The notes under the pieces: generated by a model
Databases searched by the model: none
Told to the model about the DNA's origin: nothing
What the model saw: only the letters and a program-made list of their open reading frames with translations
Shown here: positions 11,345-21,500 of the stretch, piece by piece
Numbering within the stretch: position 1 is the stretch's first letter
How the letters are laid out: each line of letters begins with the position of its first letter
From: Metellina segmentata
Taxonomy: Eukaryota > Arthropoda > Arachnida > Araneae > Tetragnathidae
DNA: 64,000 bases
NCBI GenBank assembly: GCA_947359465.1
Contig: OX375874.1
Span: forward strand, 101,931,441-101,995,440
Direction: 5' to 3'
Position numbers and translations under genes: made by a program

Positions 11345-12108
11345 ATGTTTTCGGATCTTTCCCTTCGGGTTTGATCCAGGACCGTCGCCAATCGCCCATT
11401 GTGTTGCTGCAGTGTTAATTATACCTACCTTTATCAAGATGTTTTTGTTTTACTTCTTGAGTTGGTAATTTAATATGGTAATTTTTTAATTAACGTCGTA
11501 CTAGAGCAACACAACGGGCTATTTACGACGGTCCGCGATCAATTCCCTAAGGGAAAGGTCCGAGGTAATGGTAATGGTAATTTTAGTTAACGTCGTACTA
11601 GAGCAACACAACGGGCTATTGACGACGGTACGGGATCAGTCTCAGAAAGGAAAGATCCGAGGATAACACCAAGTAACTTTGAATCACGGTCAGATGACGA
11701 GGCAACACCTGAGCTGGCACCCCACTCTCGAAACTTCCACACCAACCCAACGTGAGGGAGGTCTTTCGGCCACGACAGATTTAAAGTGCACCAACGCCTT
11801 TACTCCATACGTTTACTCACGTTGGGTTGGCGTGGAAGTTTGGAGAGTGGGGTGCCAGTTCAGGTGTTGCTTCGTCATCTGACCGTGGTTCAAAATTACG
11901 AGGTGTCCTCGGATCTTTCCCTTAAGAGACTGATCCCGGACCGTCGTCAATAGCCCGTTGTGTTGCTCTAGTACGACGTTAACTAAAATTACCATTACCA
12001 TTACCATTACCATACGTTTACAACCATCCATGCACTGACCCGGATTTGAACCAGGAACCTTCCGATTTACAGGTTAACACCTTAACCACCAGACAGGTTG
12101 GTCTGCCT
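11345..12108. repeat. second SINE-A cluster
   Basis: Tail fragment (+) at 11345-11410; tail (-) at 11480-11570; body (-) at 11580-11815; body and tail (+) at 11816-12005; tRNA-like head (-) at 12006-12108. The 11816-12005 plus body and 12006-12108 minus head meet at a (ATTACC)n-like tail. Confidence 0.8.
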
Positions 12109-12599
12109 GTAAGCTTTGAATAGGAAGGTATAAGATAAATAAACTTATATTTCTATGGGTTTTTTAGCAAAAAACGCAACTTCTTATAAAATGCAAGTCA
12201 GCGTTTGAATTCTTTATTTTTATAATTTTTTCATATGCGGGAACTAGTTTTACAGAAACAGAAAAGTGGTTATAAAAGTCAAATCATCAATAAATTATTT
12301 GGAAGGGAAGATTAAATCTTACAGAAATCTTCACGAGTGGAAAAAACCCAATATTGAGTGAAGGATTGACTAATTAAGGGAAGCCAGTCGAAAAGCTAAT
12401 ACAACAGGACAGTAATTTCAAAGTGAATTAAGGTCAGAATCAAGAAATGGAATCTATTTTAAGGTAGACCGATGGATTCTTTGATTAAAATCCCTTCGTT
12501 GGGCTCCCCCCCCCCCCAGAGCGTAATTCAGCAAAAGCTTTTTTTTTTTAATTCATTATACTTATAGCTCTATTTATCTATCTATATAAAAAGGTATGC
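12109..12599. other. AT-rich DNA with short homopolymers
   Basis: No gene was recognised. It contains a poly-C run near 12509 and a poly-T run near 12540. Confidence 0.5.
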
Positions 12600-13105
12600 A
12601 CTACCCTACAATAATGGACTAGACGCCAGCGGATTTGCATAAAATTCGACTACTTGTTTGGGGGTGTTTTTCGTGGTACGTACTGGGACCTTTGCATGTT
12701 GTTCCTGGTCAATTGAACGCCGACGCCTACATGAACATTTTGGACAGTTAGGTTCTTCCAACGCTCTGGCAATTTTATAAAAGGAACGAATCTTACTTCC
12801 AGGATGACAACGCTCCATGTCCTGTTGTAGCCTCTGTAAAGCAGTGGTATCAAGATATGGATGTAAAACGTCTTCAATGTAATGCTCAGAGTCCCGACCT
12901 AAACCCTATAGAACATTTGTGGGACGAGTTAGAGCGACGCTTACGGACCAATTAACCCCGTTCGAAATCTATAGCTGAGCTGGCGACATTCTTGCAGCAG
13001 GTATGGACACAAATACCGATAGCTGTGTATCAAAATCTTGTTGAAAGTATGCCCAGAAGGGTTGCTAGTGTAATTGCAGCACACGGGGGACCATCCTCCT
13101 ATTAA
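12600..13105 (+). pseudogene. Tc1-like transposase pseudogene (DD34E)
   Basis: From 12716 the frame reads NADAYMNILDS, a stop, LPTLWQFYKRNESYFQDDNA, QSPDLNPIEHLWDELERRLR, a second stop (TAA in the 12950s), then the C-terminal tail SIAELATFLQQVWTQIP ... IAAHGGPSSY and its natural stop at 13103-13105. The second catalytic D (FQDDNAPCP) and the E (NPIEHLW) are 34 residues apart, the Tc1 DD34E spacing. Upstream of 12716 the protein continues only through a frameshift (VWG-type region), and the N-terminal half is missing. It is a dead C-terminal fragment. Confidence 0.9.
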
Positions 13106-13163
13106 AGCATTTATTCTTTCACTTATACCATCACATCATGTTGTCCGGTACATTATTGTAAGG

Positions 13164-13165
<2 letters not shown>

Positions 13166-13239
<74 letters not shown>

Positions 13240-13277
13240 GCGTGTGCGTGTGCGTGTGCGTGTGCGTGTGTGTGTGC
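13166..13277 (+). repeat. (GT)n microsatellite
   Basis: About 112 bp of GT repeats, the second half carrying regular GTGTGC hexamer variants. It lies just downstream of the Tc1 fragment. The long cysteine-valine frame across it is an artefact. Confidence 0.97.
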
Positions 13278-13607
13278 ATTCTCTAAACAAATCTACACCG
13301 TTTGACCAATCCACACGAAATTTGGTACACTTCTACTTTAGAACAATGCGGAAAACATAGACTATTTCTTTCCTGTCTTCAGAACAATCTGTAGTCATGA
13401 AAATTGGCACACAGGTAGTCCTAAAAGTGCCCATCGACCTACCTGCCTTAAACCCTTTTGCCTACTGCCTTTAGTTTAGTAGCGAATTTAGTTGCACATA
13501 AAATAAATTTCTGGAACATAACATGTGCTAAGCAAGTATGAAAAAGACGTTGAAGATCTCGCGAATAAATTTAATTTTTAAAATTAAAGAACTAAATATT
13601 GTCTTTG

Positions 13608-13930
13608 CCGACCAACCGGTCTGTTGGTTAAGGAGTGAACCTCTAGGCATAGATCGTAAGGTTAATGGTTAGAATCCGGGTCAGTGCATGGATGTTTGTA
13701 AGCGTACGGTGTAGTGGCGGCTAGTGCACCTTAAATCTCTCGTGACTCACGTTGTATTAGTGTGAAAGTTTGTAGAGTGGGGTTCCAGATCAGGCGTTGC
13801 TTCGTCATCTGACCGTGATTCAAAAATACGCGGTGTTGTCCTCGAATCTTTCCCTTAATGGATTGATCCCGGACCGTCGTTAATAGCCCGTTATGATTCA
13901 CAAGAACGACGTTAATTAAAAATTACCCAC
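13608..13930 (+). repeat. SINE-A, full length but diverged
   Basis: Head GCCGACCAACCGGTCTGTTG with a degraded A box, B box GGTTAGAATCC, body GCGGCTAGTGCACCTTAAAT and tail GACGTTAATTAAAAATTACC. The substitutions make it an older copy than those at 3.36, 10.07 or 46.5 kb. Confidence 0.85.
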
Positions 13931-14640
13931 GACCTTCTTGACAATCTAGCAACCTCAGATTCCGAAATGTTTCTTTCATGGTGCTCTATCGGTCGGTTTT
14001 GCAACCCCACATCTGGAATTCAGAACAATCCCCGATGCCACAAACAAGTTCTCAACACCTGCATGTCGGGCTCTCCGTGAGAAAACTGCAAACGAGCCAC
14101 CCCAACCTCATGAACTCCTGTCGGAACTTTGGGGACTTTTCTCGTAGATTTCAGGTTACCGAGTTCTAACTTAAAACCCCCTTCCATGCGTGTTTGACCT
14201 GCACCGGACCTTGTTTCGAAGACTATGAAGGGAGATGAAACTGAAATTTTAAGAGGAGCAGACGTATTCTCTAGACTCTGAATTTTGGAGCCACGCTCCT
14301 AGCTCCTTGGAGGTGTGAAGACTGTCACACTATCTGTTCACACCTGTAGGGGAATGCCGAATATATTATTATTCCGCGTCATCTGCTGTCAGAACACTTG
14401 AGTAGAGCAGGTGATGTTCGTCCAGAAAATCTCTGATTGGATCTCGACTTTTACCGTTGGATTCTTTTTGAACTGTTGACGAACGACGGTTACCGAGACG
14501 AATCAGAAATACTGATATGTATTTGTGCATTGTAATTAATGCTATGATGTAAATATTGTACATATTCTACGTTCTTCAAATAATAACAACTTAAAATCTA
14601 AGCTGTCCTCTCCTGTACGTCATCTGACCGTACAATACAT
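13931..14640. other. unassigned sequence
   Basis: A short stretch near 13940-13980 is similar to 15450-15515 (CAGATTCTGATGTGTTTCCT type). Otherwise nothing was recognised, and no long open frame is convincing. Confidence 0.35.
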
Positions 14641-14644
14641 CTCG

Positions 14645-15260
14645 CTGTATGATTCGTACAGTTTTCATGCCACAGTTTGGGGTGACGACAATACAGCGGT
14701 TCGATGTCAATTGCTGTAACCACGACTTTGAACATTGTATATAATATTCAAATTACTTTAAATAAATGTTTAACTTTAATCAGTTGTACGCCTAATTGTT
14801 AGATGACGTTACTGTGCCAAAATTTTGAAATCACTGTCCCTTGTAAAATTTTCACAAAAGAATAAAAATATTTTTTTAGTCCTACCAATTCAACAAAAGA
14901 GACAAAGGAATAAAAATAATTATAAAAGAATAAAAATATAGTATAATAAAATAAAAGTATAAAAACACCTGGCTGTACGATTCGTACAGTTTTTATGCTG
15001 CAGTTTGGAGTGACGACACTACAGCGGTTCGATGTCAATTGCTGTAACCACGACTTTGAATATTGTAGATAATATTCAAATTATGTACTTTAAATAAATG
15101 TTTAACTTTAATCAGTTGTAAGCCTAATTGTTAGATGACGTTACTGTGCCAAAATTTTAAAACTACTGTCCTTTGTAAAATTTTTACAAAAGAATAAAAA
15201 TATTTTTTCAGTCCTACCAAGTCAACAAAAGTGACAAAAGAATAAAAATAATTTTTTCGG
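14645..15260 (+). repeat. two tandem ~328 bp units with a palindromic start
   Basis: The units begin at 14645 and 14973 with CTGTA(T/C)GATTCGTACAG, a near-perfect palindrome. They share GTGACGACA.TACAGCGGTT, CAATTGCTGTAACCACGACT and an AGAATAAAAATA-rich end. Units are ~90% identical by eye. The function is unknown. Confidence 0.85.
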
Positions 15261-15319
15261 TCCTCTATAAGTTAAAGAAAGAACTACATTTTCGTTGACT
15301 TTTGGCAAGAACTGTTTTT

Positions 15320-15815
15320 TCGTTTAAGGTTGGTTTGAGGTTCTATGGCGCAAAGACCATATTTGGCCTCCAAGACTTTTCGTTCGATAGTTACTTCGTG
15401 ACTTTCAAGCCTATTATGTTGCTCCAGTGTCACGTTAATTGAAAAATACCAAATACCATGAGACTTCCATCACAATCGTGTAACCCCAGATTCTGATGTG
15501 TTTCCTTCATGGTTGCCTCGACTTGGGGTCAAAATTTTGTAATTGCCCTTCGATTAAAAATTTTCTTAAAAGAATAAAACATTTTTTCCGTCCTCCATTA
15601 AAATAAAAGAACTAAATTTTCTTCACCTGTTCGGCAATCTTTCAAAAACAGTCGCCGGTTCACGTAGCCCGATTGGAAGAATAACGTATTAACATCTGTG
15701 GGTTCGAATCCAACCAAAGATCGAAGGCGGCTGGTTCACGTTAAATCTGTCGTGGCCTCCAATGTCCTCACGTTGGCGTGGTGTGGAGGTTTAGAGAGGG
15801 GTGTGCCAGCTCTTG
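15320..15815. repeat. LINE-tail fragment and SINE-A fragments
   Basis: 15325-15375 (GGTTCTATGGCGCAAAGACC then ATATTTGGCC) matches the LINE tail in reverse. 15405-15450 is a SINE-A tail scrap. 15655-15815 is a plus-strand SINE-A start with the variant head (TGTGGGTTCGAATCC) and body GGCGGCTGGTTCACGTTAAA. Confidence 0.55.
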
Positions 15816-16620
15816 AAAACTAAAAAAGTCTTGAGCAATCGAGATCAAGAGACTGGAAAGTATAATTTCAACAAATGGGTAGAACAATAATACAGCAAAA
15901 ATACGCAAGTTTCTCAAGAAAGTGTATACTTAATACAGTAACTTTCGTGTTTTTTCACTAGAATCTTAAAGCTTTTGTACTCAAGATTCAACAGTAATTT
16001 ATCGATTATTTAAAAGTACAGTTCATAACCGGTATTTTTGATATAGGTAATTTCACAAGTCGAAAGAAACAAAATATATGTTTTTTAATTTCCGTTTATC
16101 AATTAATTTCGTACTCCAATTATAAGAAAAAAATCCATTTAAGGTAAAAATGCAAACGTCTTAATTTAATTAGTTAGAATGGAAAATGCCTTGATAATGG
16201 ATCTTTCCCGCGTAATACATAGCTGTATCAGACTTAAAGATAAAAGTATTATTTCAAATTTCATCATTGCTGATAAGTGTATAATTACACAAAATTATTA
16301 CAATTCGATTTTTTTTACTTTGTAAACATGCACACCGTATTAAAAACTTAAAACCGTATTAAACATTAAAAACTTATTTCCAAAGTATGGAAACCTTACC
16401 TTTTCCTAGAATTAGTTCAATTAGATAAGCAGGTGTTCCAATTTCACATTAATTTAAGAAATGAAAATTTAAGTAGCATATAATTAAGTAGCATAAAATT
16501 TAAGTAACATATGCATTTTATTGGAATTTTAAAAACTGAATGTCAATTCATAAAGTTAATATAAGAATAATAAATCTAGGCAATGAACACTCAACAGAGG
16601 AACATAATGAAAATTATTTT
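15816..16620. other. AT-rich DNA, nothing recognised
   Basis: No repeat shared with the rest of the window and no coding signal. Confidence 0.5.
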
Positions 16621-16624
16621 TTTC

Positions 16625-17745
16625 CACGGTACAGCCGTCAAAAAAAAAAAAAAACGACTCACTTGATCGCAATTGCACAAATTATATCGCAGAACAAAAC
16701 GGAAGGTAACAATCGATAAGGATGAATGTTTTCTAAAAATATCAATACTTAAAATTTGTCTAAGCATGTCTTCATGTTATAAATTGGGTGCTTGCTCAAA
16801 AAATTTCAATACGAACCCTCATCTTTTATCACAAATTTGGATTCTACACACAATTTCAAGCGGAAATGTAAAAAGGTTCATTAATTTTATTGTATTTTTC
16901 ACCAATTTGTGAGTGTTTGAAAATTAGATCTCCTTATGTTAAATCGGTGTTTTACTTTTATTGTTATTTTTGCAAAAAACATAAATTTTCCTTCGAAACT
17001 GTTTTTCCATCCTTTGCTACCCAAAAAACCAAACACAATCTATAAACATTTTAACTATAAAAAAAATTTTACTATTTTTTATTAATTATGAAATTAATAT
17101 TCATAAAAATTATGAACAGTAACTCGGGCAAATTTTGACTCCATACGATTCAACTGTTACTGAAACATCGGAAATCCAAATTTCAGCTCATCACGTGCAT
17201 AATTAGTAGCGCAGTGAGACTGTTTGCAAAATTCGATTATTATTATCGTTATTGGGGATGGTTCCCAAAGTGAAAACAGAAATTTCTGCCAACAGATCCG
17301 GGGATTCAATCAGAACTGATTCTGACTTTGTCACCATCTTAATGGACTCAAAACCAAGGCACCTGCAACAGATCAATGACTGCGACGGCCAATACGTCTT
17401 TATTAATATTTATAATGTGATTGAAATCCGAACATTTACACGCTCCCTCAACGGTTTTTATGGATTTTCTCAGTCAATTTTACGTCGTTTTTCATTATTT
17501 TTACATCGAATCTGCCTGAAATTGTGAGCAGAAATCAAATTTGTGACAAAAGATGGGGGTTGGTTCGAATTGAAAATATCGAAGCAAGCACCCAATTTAA
17601 TATGAAGACGACCCCTTCGACAAATTTTAAATATTGGTATTTGTAGAAAACATTTACCACTGTCGATTTCCACCTTCCGTTTTGTTCTGTGATGCAAATT
17701 GCGATCGGGTATCGTTTTTTTTTTTTTTTTTTTGACGGGTGTACA
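16625..17745. repeat. foldback element with ~285 bp inverted arms
   Basis: 16630-16915 and 17460-17745 are inverted copies, roughly 75-80% identical by eye: CAGAACAAAACGGAAGGT in each, AAATTGGGTGCTTGCT, then CATCTTTTATCACAAATTTG. Both tips read GTACA.CCGTC followed by poly-A. A ~540 bp middle part has no gene. This is the structure of a foldback transposon or a large MITE. Confidence 0.8.
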
Positions 17746-17749
17746 TTCA

Positions 17750-18585
17750 AATCATTAATATTTTAATCTTTCCCAATTAGAGTCATTACCATATGAAATG
17801 CTTATAAAAATTGAGTTGGAAGTAAAAGAGACACAGTTCAGTACTCAGATATAATTCAGTATTATCTTCGTTATTGTACGAATGGACGCTTAAGAATGGT
17901 AGTTTCTTTCGATTCAGTTCTGAGAAGAGAGAATTTTGTGTCAGGCCTTAATTGCTTTATTACAATTCATTCAATTAAATCTTATTTTTTAAATTTCTGG
18001 TTCTGATTGAAAATGCAATCGAATTAATAGTTTTAGTTTCACTTTTAAGTTAATAGCGTGCAATCCAATTTGCAATATTCAAGATTTTTGAAGTTTTAAG
18101 ATGATATATGTATTTTTATTTAATAATTAAATCCAATCAAGATGAAGAAATGAAAAACTATTTTACCAGCCTTATGTTTCACATTATAGGTAGTAATATT
18201 TCACTGTACCTTAATTTTCAAAAATGCAGAACTTTTCTTAATACATTACTACAAGGATCGCTCTAAGCTTCATAATGCAATGGAACTGGTTATTCATACA
18301 TGGATATACATACACTGACAGAATGAAATTAATACTAATGCATTAATGTGAATAAAAGAAAAAGAGCTTCAAAAACAAAACATTTTTTTTTGCATAGTTG
18401 TATTTAGAAACACTTTTGACTGTAGTAAAGCGAAGGAACATTTTTTTTATTTATAAATCTTCATAGTTGATCAAAAGTTTGTCCCGATTTTGGCGCTAAA
18501 TGGCGTTGCATCGCTTTACTGAACTGTTATCTTTTTCACACGTGTAAAGCTTTGATGGTGTTTGAAAAAAGGTAATGTAATGTAA
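17750..18585. other. AT-rich DNA, nothing recognised
   Basis: No repeat or coding signal was identified. Confidence 0.5.
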
Positions 18586-18587
18586 TT

Positions 18588-18740
18588 TTAATCAGCGTCA
18601 TACTAGAGCAACACAACAGGCTATTGACGACGATCCGGGATCGATCCCCTAAGGGAAAGATTCGAGGATAACACCACGTTATTTTGAACCACGGTCAGAT
18701 AACGAGACAACACCTAAGCTGGCACCCCACTCTAAACTTT
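18588..18740 (-). repeat. SINE-A tail and body fragment
   Basis: Reads AGCGTCATACTAGAGCAACA, GATCCGGGATCGATCCC, GAACCACGGTCAGATAACGA and CTAAGCTGGCACCCCACTC, the reverse complement of the SINE-A 3' half. It stops before the head, as expected of a 5'-truncated copy. Confidence 0.85.
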
Positions 18741-19253
18741 GACGAAAAAATATAATGCATTTGATGAAAATGATATTTCATTTCAATGAGCTCAGAATTG
18801 ATAGTCCACATAAATTTTGAACAGAATCAACTTTGCAAGGAAAGATTTCCTCAATGTGCAATTACGATAACCTTACACAGCATTTTCTTTTCAATTAGAG
18901 AATATCTTCTTTTAGACAAGGTATTTAAGCAACACAATAATCTATCGAGGGTAAAAAATTATCTCTAAAATAAGCCAAACTGTGAAAAGATTGTAAATAA
19001 AAATCATATTTATACAATCCTAACTTTGTTGCAATATTCGACTGTTTATGCGATTATAAAACTAAGTCCTGAGAGAGTTGAAACACGACCATCTCACGGG
19101 TGTAAGAATCATAGCAATTGCGCATGCGTCAATTTATTCCGGTCCAGACTTCTGTTGCAACCCTTTCTTTACGAGTGGTTTGTTTGGCGTAGACGAGGAT
19201 ATTTTCACCCCGCGCCAAACCAAGCATCTGTCCGCTGTCGTTGACATTCTAGA

Positions 19254-19505
19254 ATGGATGAACAGTATAAATGCGATTCTTGTGACAAAACTTTCCAGTA
19301 CCGACAGAATTTATTACGTCATATAAAAAAGGTGCACATTGTGACTAATGTCAGCAACAAAAGAAAATTTAACATAAACTGCCCTGCAGTATCGTGTGAA
19401 CAAACATTTTCAACACGAACAAAGCTGAGGGAACATGTGACAGGTGCTCATAATGTAGTATTGGATGCAGAGCACATGGATATAGAGCACAATTACAAGT
19501 TATAA
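19254..19505 (+). CDS. two-finger C2H2 zinc-finger protein inside the TIR element
   Basis: An 83 aa open frame. Finger 1 (residues ~5-28) is a canonical C-x2-C-x12-H-x4-H: YKCDSCDKTFQYRQNLLRHI then KKVH. Finger 2 (residues ~42-66) is CPAVSCEQTFSTRTKLREHV then TGAH. A short acidic tail (DAEHMDIEHNYKL) follows. AATAAA lies at 19552-19557, about 50 bp past the stop. The frame sits wholly between the element's inverted ends, so it is carried by the element. It may be a whole small DNA-binding protein or the leftover first exon of a longer transposase; arthropod transposon proteins can carry N-terminal C2H2 fingers, so the second reading is serious. No catalytic domain is visible in the element. 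Confidence 0.7.
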   Translation: MDEQYKCDSCDKTFQYRQNLLRHIKKVHIVTNVSNKRKFNINCPAVSCEQTFSTRTKLREHVTGAHNVVLDAEHMDIEHNYKL

Positions 19506-19569
19506 AATAATTTATTTTTCAGAAACTCATAATGTGTGTGTTTGACATTTAAATAAACTTTTGTATTAT

Positions 19570-19830
19570 TTTTTTCTAATGGCGGGCACATTTTGACCGA
19601 AGTCATTGGCCACTACAAGGCTGGAAGTGATGGCCACTTGTGAAGGAGCACCCAGTGGGAGGGCCATCATTGCCCCTAACAATTACATCGTAATTTTGAA
19701 CCATGTTCAGATGACGAAGCAACACCTAAGCTGGTATACGCTTACAAACATCCATGCCCGAACCCGGATTCGAACCGGGGACCTACCGATCTAGAGGCTA
19801 ACACCTTAACCACTATACCGGTTGGTCGGC
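19570..19830 (-). repeat. chimeric SINE (tRNA head, SINE-A piece, SINE-B body)
   Basis: A 13 bp target duplication ACTTTTGTATTAT (19557-19569 and 19831-19843) flanks this insertion. Read on the minus strand it has the tRNA-like head, a short SINE-A segment (about 19740-19686), then the SINE-B body (about 19685-19577) and an A-rich tail. The duplication shows it inserted as one unit, so the junction is not two independent insertions. It landed just after the AATAAA of the zinc-finger gene. Confidence 0.85.
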
Positions 19831-20524
19831 ACTTTTGTATTATGAACTTACACAAATTAACATAAACTTTTTAAACAAATTAACTTTTCGTAGAAAGATA
19901 GTATAGAATAGATAGTATTTAATACTTATTTACTGATCGTAAATAAGCCTTACTTATACTAAACTATAAAAATAGGATTCTAAATTGGCCGTACTTATTA
20001 CTTTAACATCTGACAGCAAACTCAAAAAATCCTCGTATTGTAAGCGATAAATTGCCAAATTTGGCATACCTTTCCCCAGAACCAAACATGGAGTTAAAAA
20101 TTTCCCAACTCCATACGCATGCGCAATTGCTATGATTCTTACACCCGTGAGATGGTCGTGTTGAAACTAATTTTTAAGTAGCTCTAGTTTCATCAGTCCA
20201 AAAAACGAACAATTATAGCAAAAGGATACAGGCTTTCAATAAGACCTGAAAAGGAATCTTGACAAATCATATATTATCAAGATACCTAACTTAATTTTAA
20301 TATTGGCCGTTGAACTAAAAGCTTGTTCTCGTTTCAAGTAATTCATTCATTCTCACTCTGATAGGACTAAATTATAATGCATAAATTATAAACATCAATC
20401 ACACAGTACAGCTTTCATTTTAGCGCTTTTTATAAAGAACAGCTGATTGGCTTTCAGCTAATGGAAAACTGATCAGATCAAATTTCAAACACCTGGAATA
20501 TCTATATCAAGCATCTAATTATTT

Positions 20525-21060
20525 AAAGTACTGGGGGCTTCACCCCCTGCTCGCTTACGCTCGCCAACCCCCGATACTGCGATATTTTCAAAATTAAAAA
20601 CTAAAAGTAATAAGATATAGGTATGACAGTTTAAAAAAAAAGTAACAAAAATGTCCCGATTTTCCCCAGCATTTCAAAAAAAAAATTATTATTAAGAACC
20701 AAATTTAAATTTCTAAAAAAAAACTCGACGAGCTGCAAAAATTTACGTTAAGAGGTACTCTTTGAAAAAAACTCACGGCTGAAGACTGAAAAGTTGTATG
20801 TGTATTGCTCACACGAGGAAGAAATTTCGCTTTTTCAACTTTGACACTTAATAAACCCTAAACCAATAACCGCATCGGAAAAAGATCTTTACAATTGTCC
20901 AGGGAATACGATGAAGAACAAACCATGTTAATTTCATATTTTTCTGATCCGTACTTTCTCGAGAAACCGTCTAAGAATCGAGCTAAACAACACAGTTTTC
21001 AATCCTGCGACAGCGGCGGAAACATTTTTTTAATAAAAAGAGATTGGATATTGCTCAATT
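20525..21060 (+). repeat. hairpin-chain start joined to repeat C
   Basis: Starts GGGGGCTTCACCCCCTGCTC then GCTTACGCTCGCC. From about 20575 it runs parallel to 9150-9610 (ATGTCCCGATTT, CTCGACGAGCTGCAAAAATT, AGAAACCGTCTAAGAAT, GCGACAGCGGCGG). The direct junction of the two blocks shows they belong to one element. Confidence 0.75.
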
Positions 21061-21344
21061 TTTACTGTCATCCCAATACATGAAGTTTTGAAAACTCCGT
21101 CACATATGTAATTATCAGCAAAGCACGGAATTTTCATGTTTTCAACATAAATCAATTTGACATTACAAAAACATCAATTTTATCTTTTTGTAACATTCCA
21201 TAAGTTATTTGCTAATATTTGATGGATTCCCGCATATTCTACAGAAACCCCAAAATTTTAATTTAAGAATAGACCAATTCTCAAGTCAAATAACATAGCT
21301 TAGTTGATTAAAAACATTCAAATCTAAGTTCAGACTTTTATAAG

Positions 21345-21500
21345 TTACTAGCCACTGCTATAACTAAACTGCGTTGCCCATGGCAGTTCTTTTCGTGGGA
21401 TCAGGTGTGACCACTGTTCGCTAACGTTCGCCAATCCCGGTGATTGCTTCGCAAACCAACACCACAGGCAACGCCGTGATGGCCTCAAAGTGGCTAGTAA
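21345..21500 (+). repeat. repeat D fragment (short)
   Basis: Begins ACTAGCCACTGC, followed by GCGTTGCCCATGGCAGTTCT, GTGTGACCACTGTTCGCTAA and GGTGATTGCTTCGCAAACC. It matches the start of the longer copies at 37.07 kb (+) and 60.43 kb (-). Confidence 0.75.

Larger units (their letters stand above)
19084..20160 (+). mobile_element. TIR element carrying a two-zinc-finger gene
   Basis: Positions 19084-19129 and 20115-20160 are perfect 46 bp inverted repeats, starting CACGACCATCTCACGGG and ending in GCGCATGCG. The element is flanked by the 6 bp direct repeat TTGAAA (19078-19083 and 20161-20166). It is 1,077 bp, of which 261 bp plus a 13 bp duplication is a later SINE. Its only recognisable gene is a small C2H2 zinc-finger frame with its own AATAAA. 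I cannot assign the superfamily: a 6 bp duplication does not match the usual lengths for hAT (8), Mutator (8-9) or Harbinger (3). Confidence 0.85.

Noticed and set aside
13166..13360. Cysteine-valine-arginine open frame
   Set aside because: It is the translation of the GT microsatellite.
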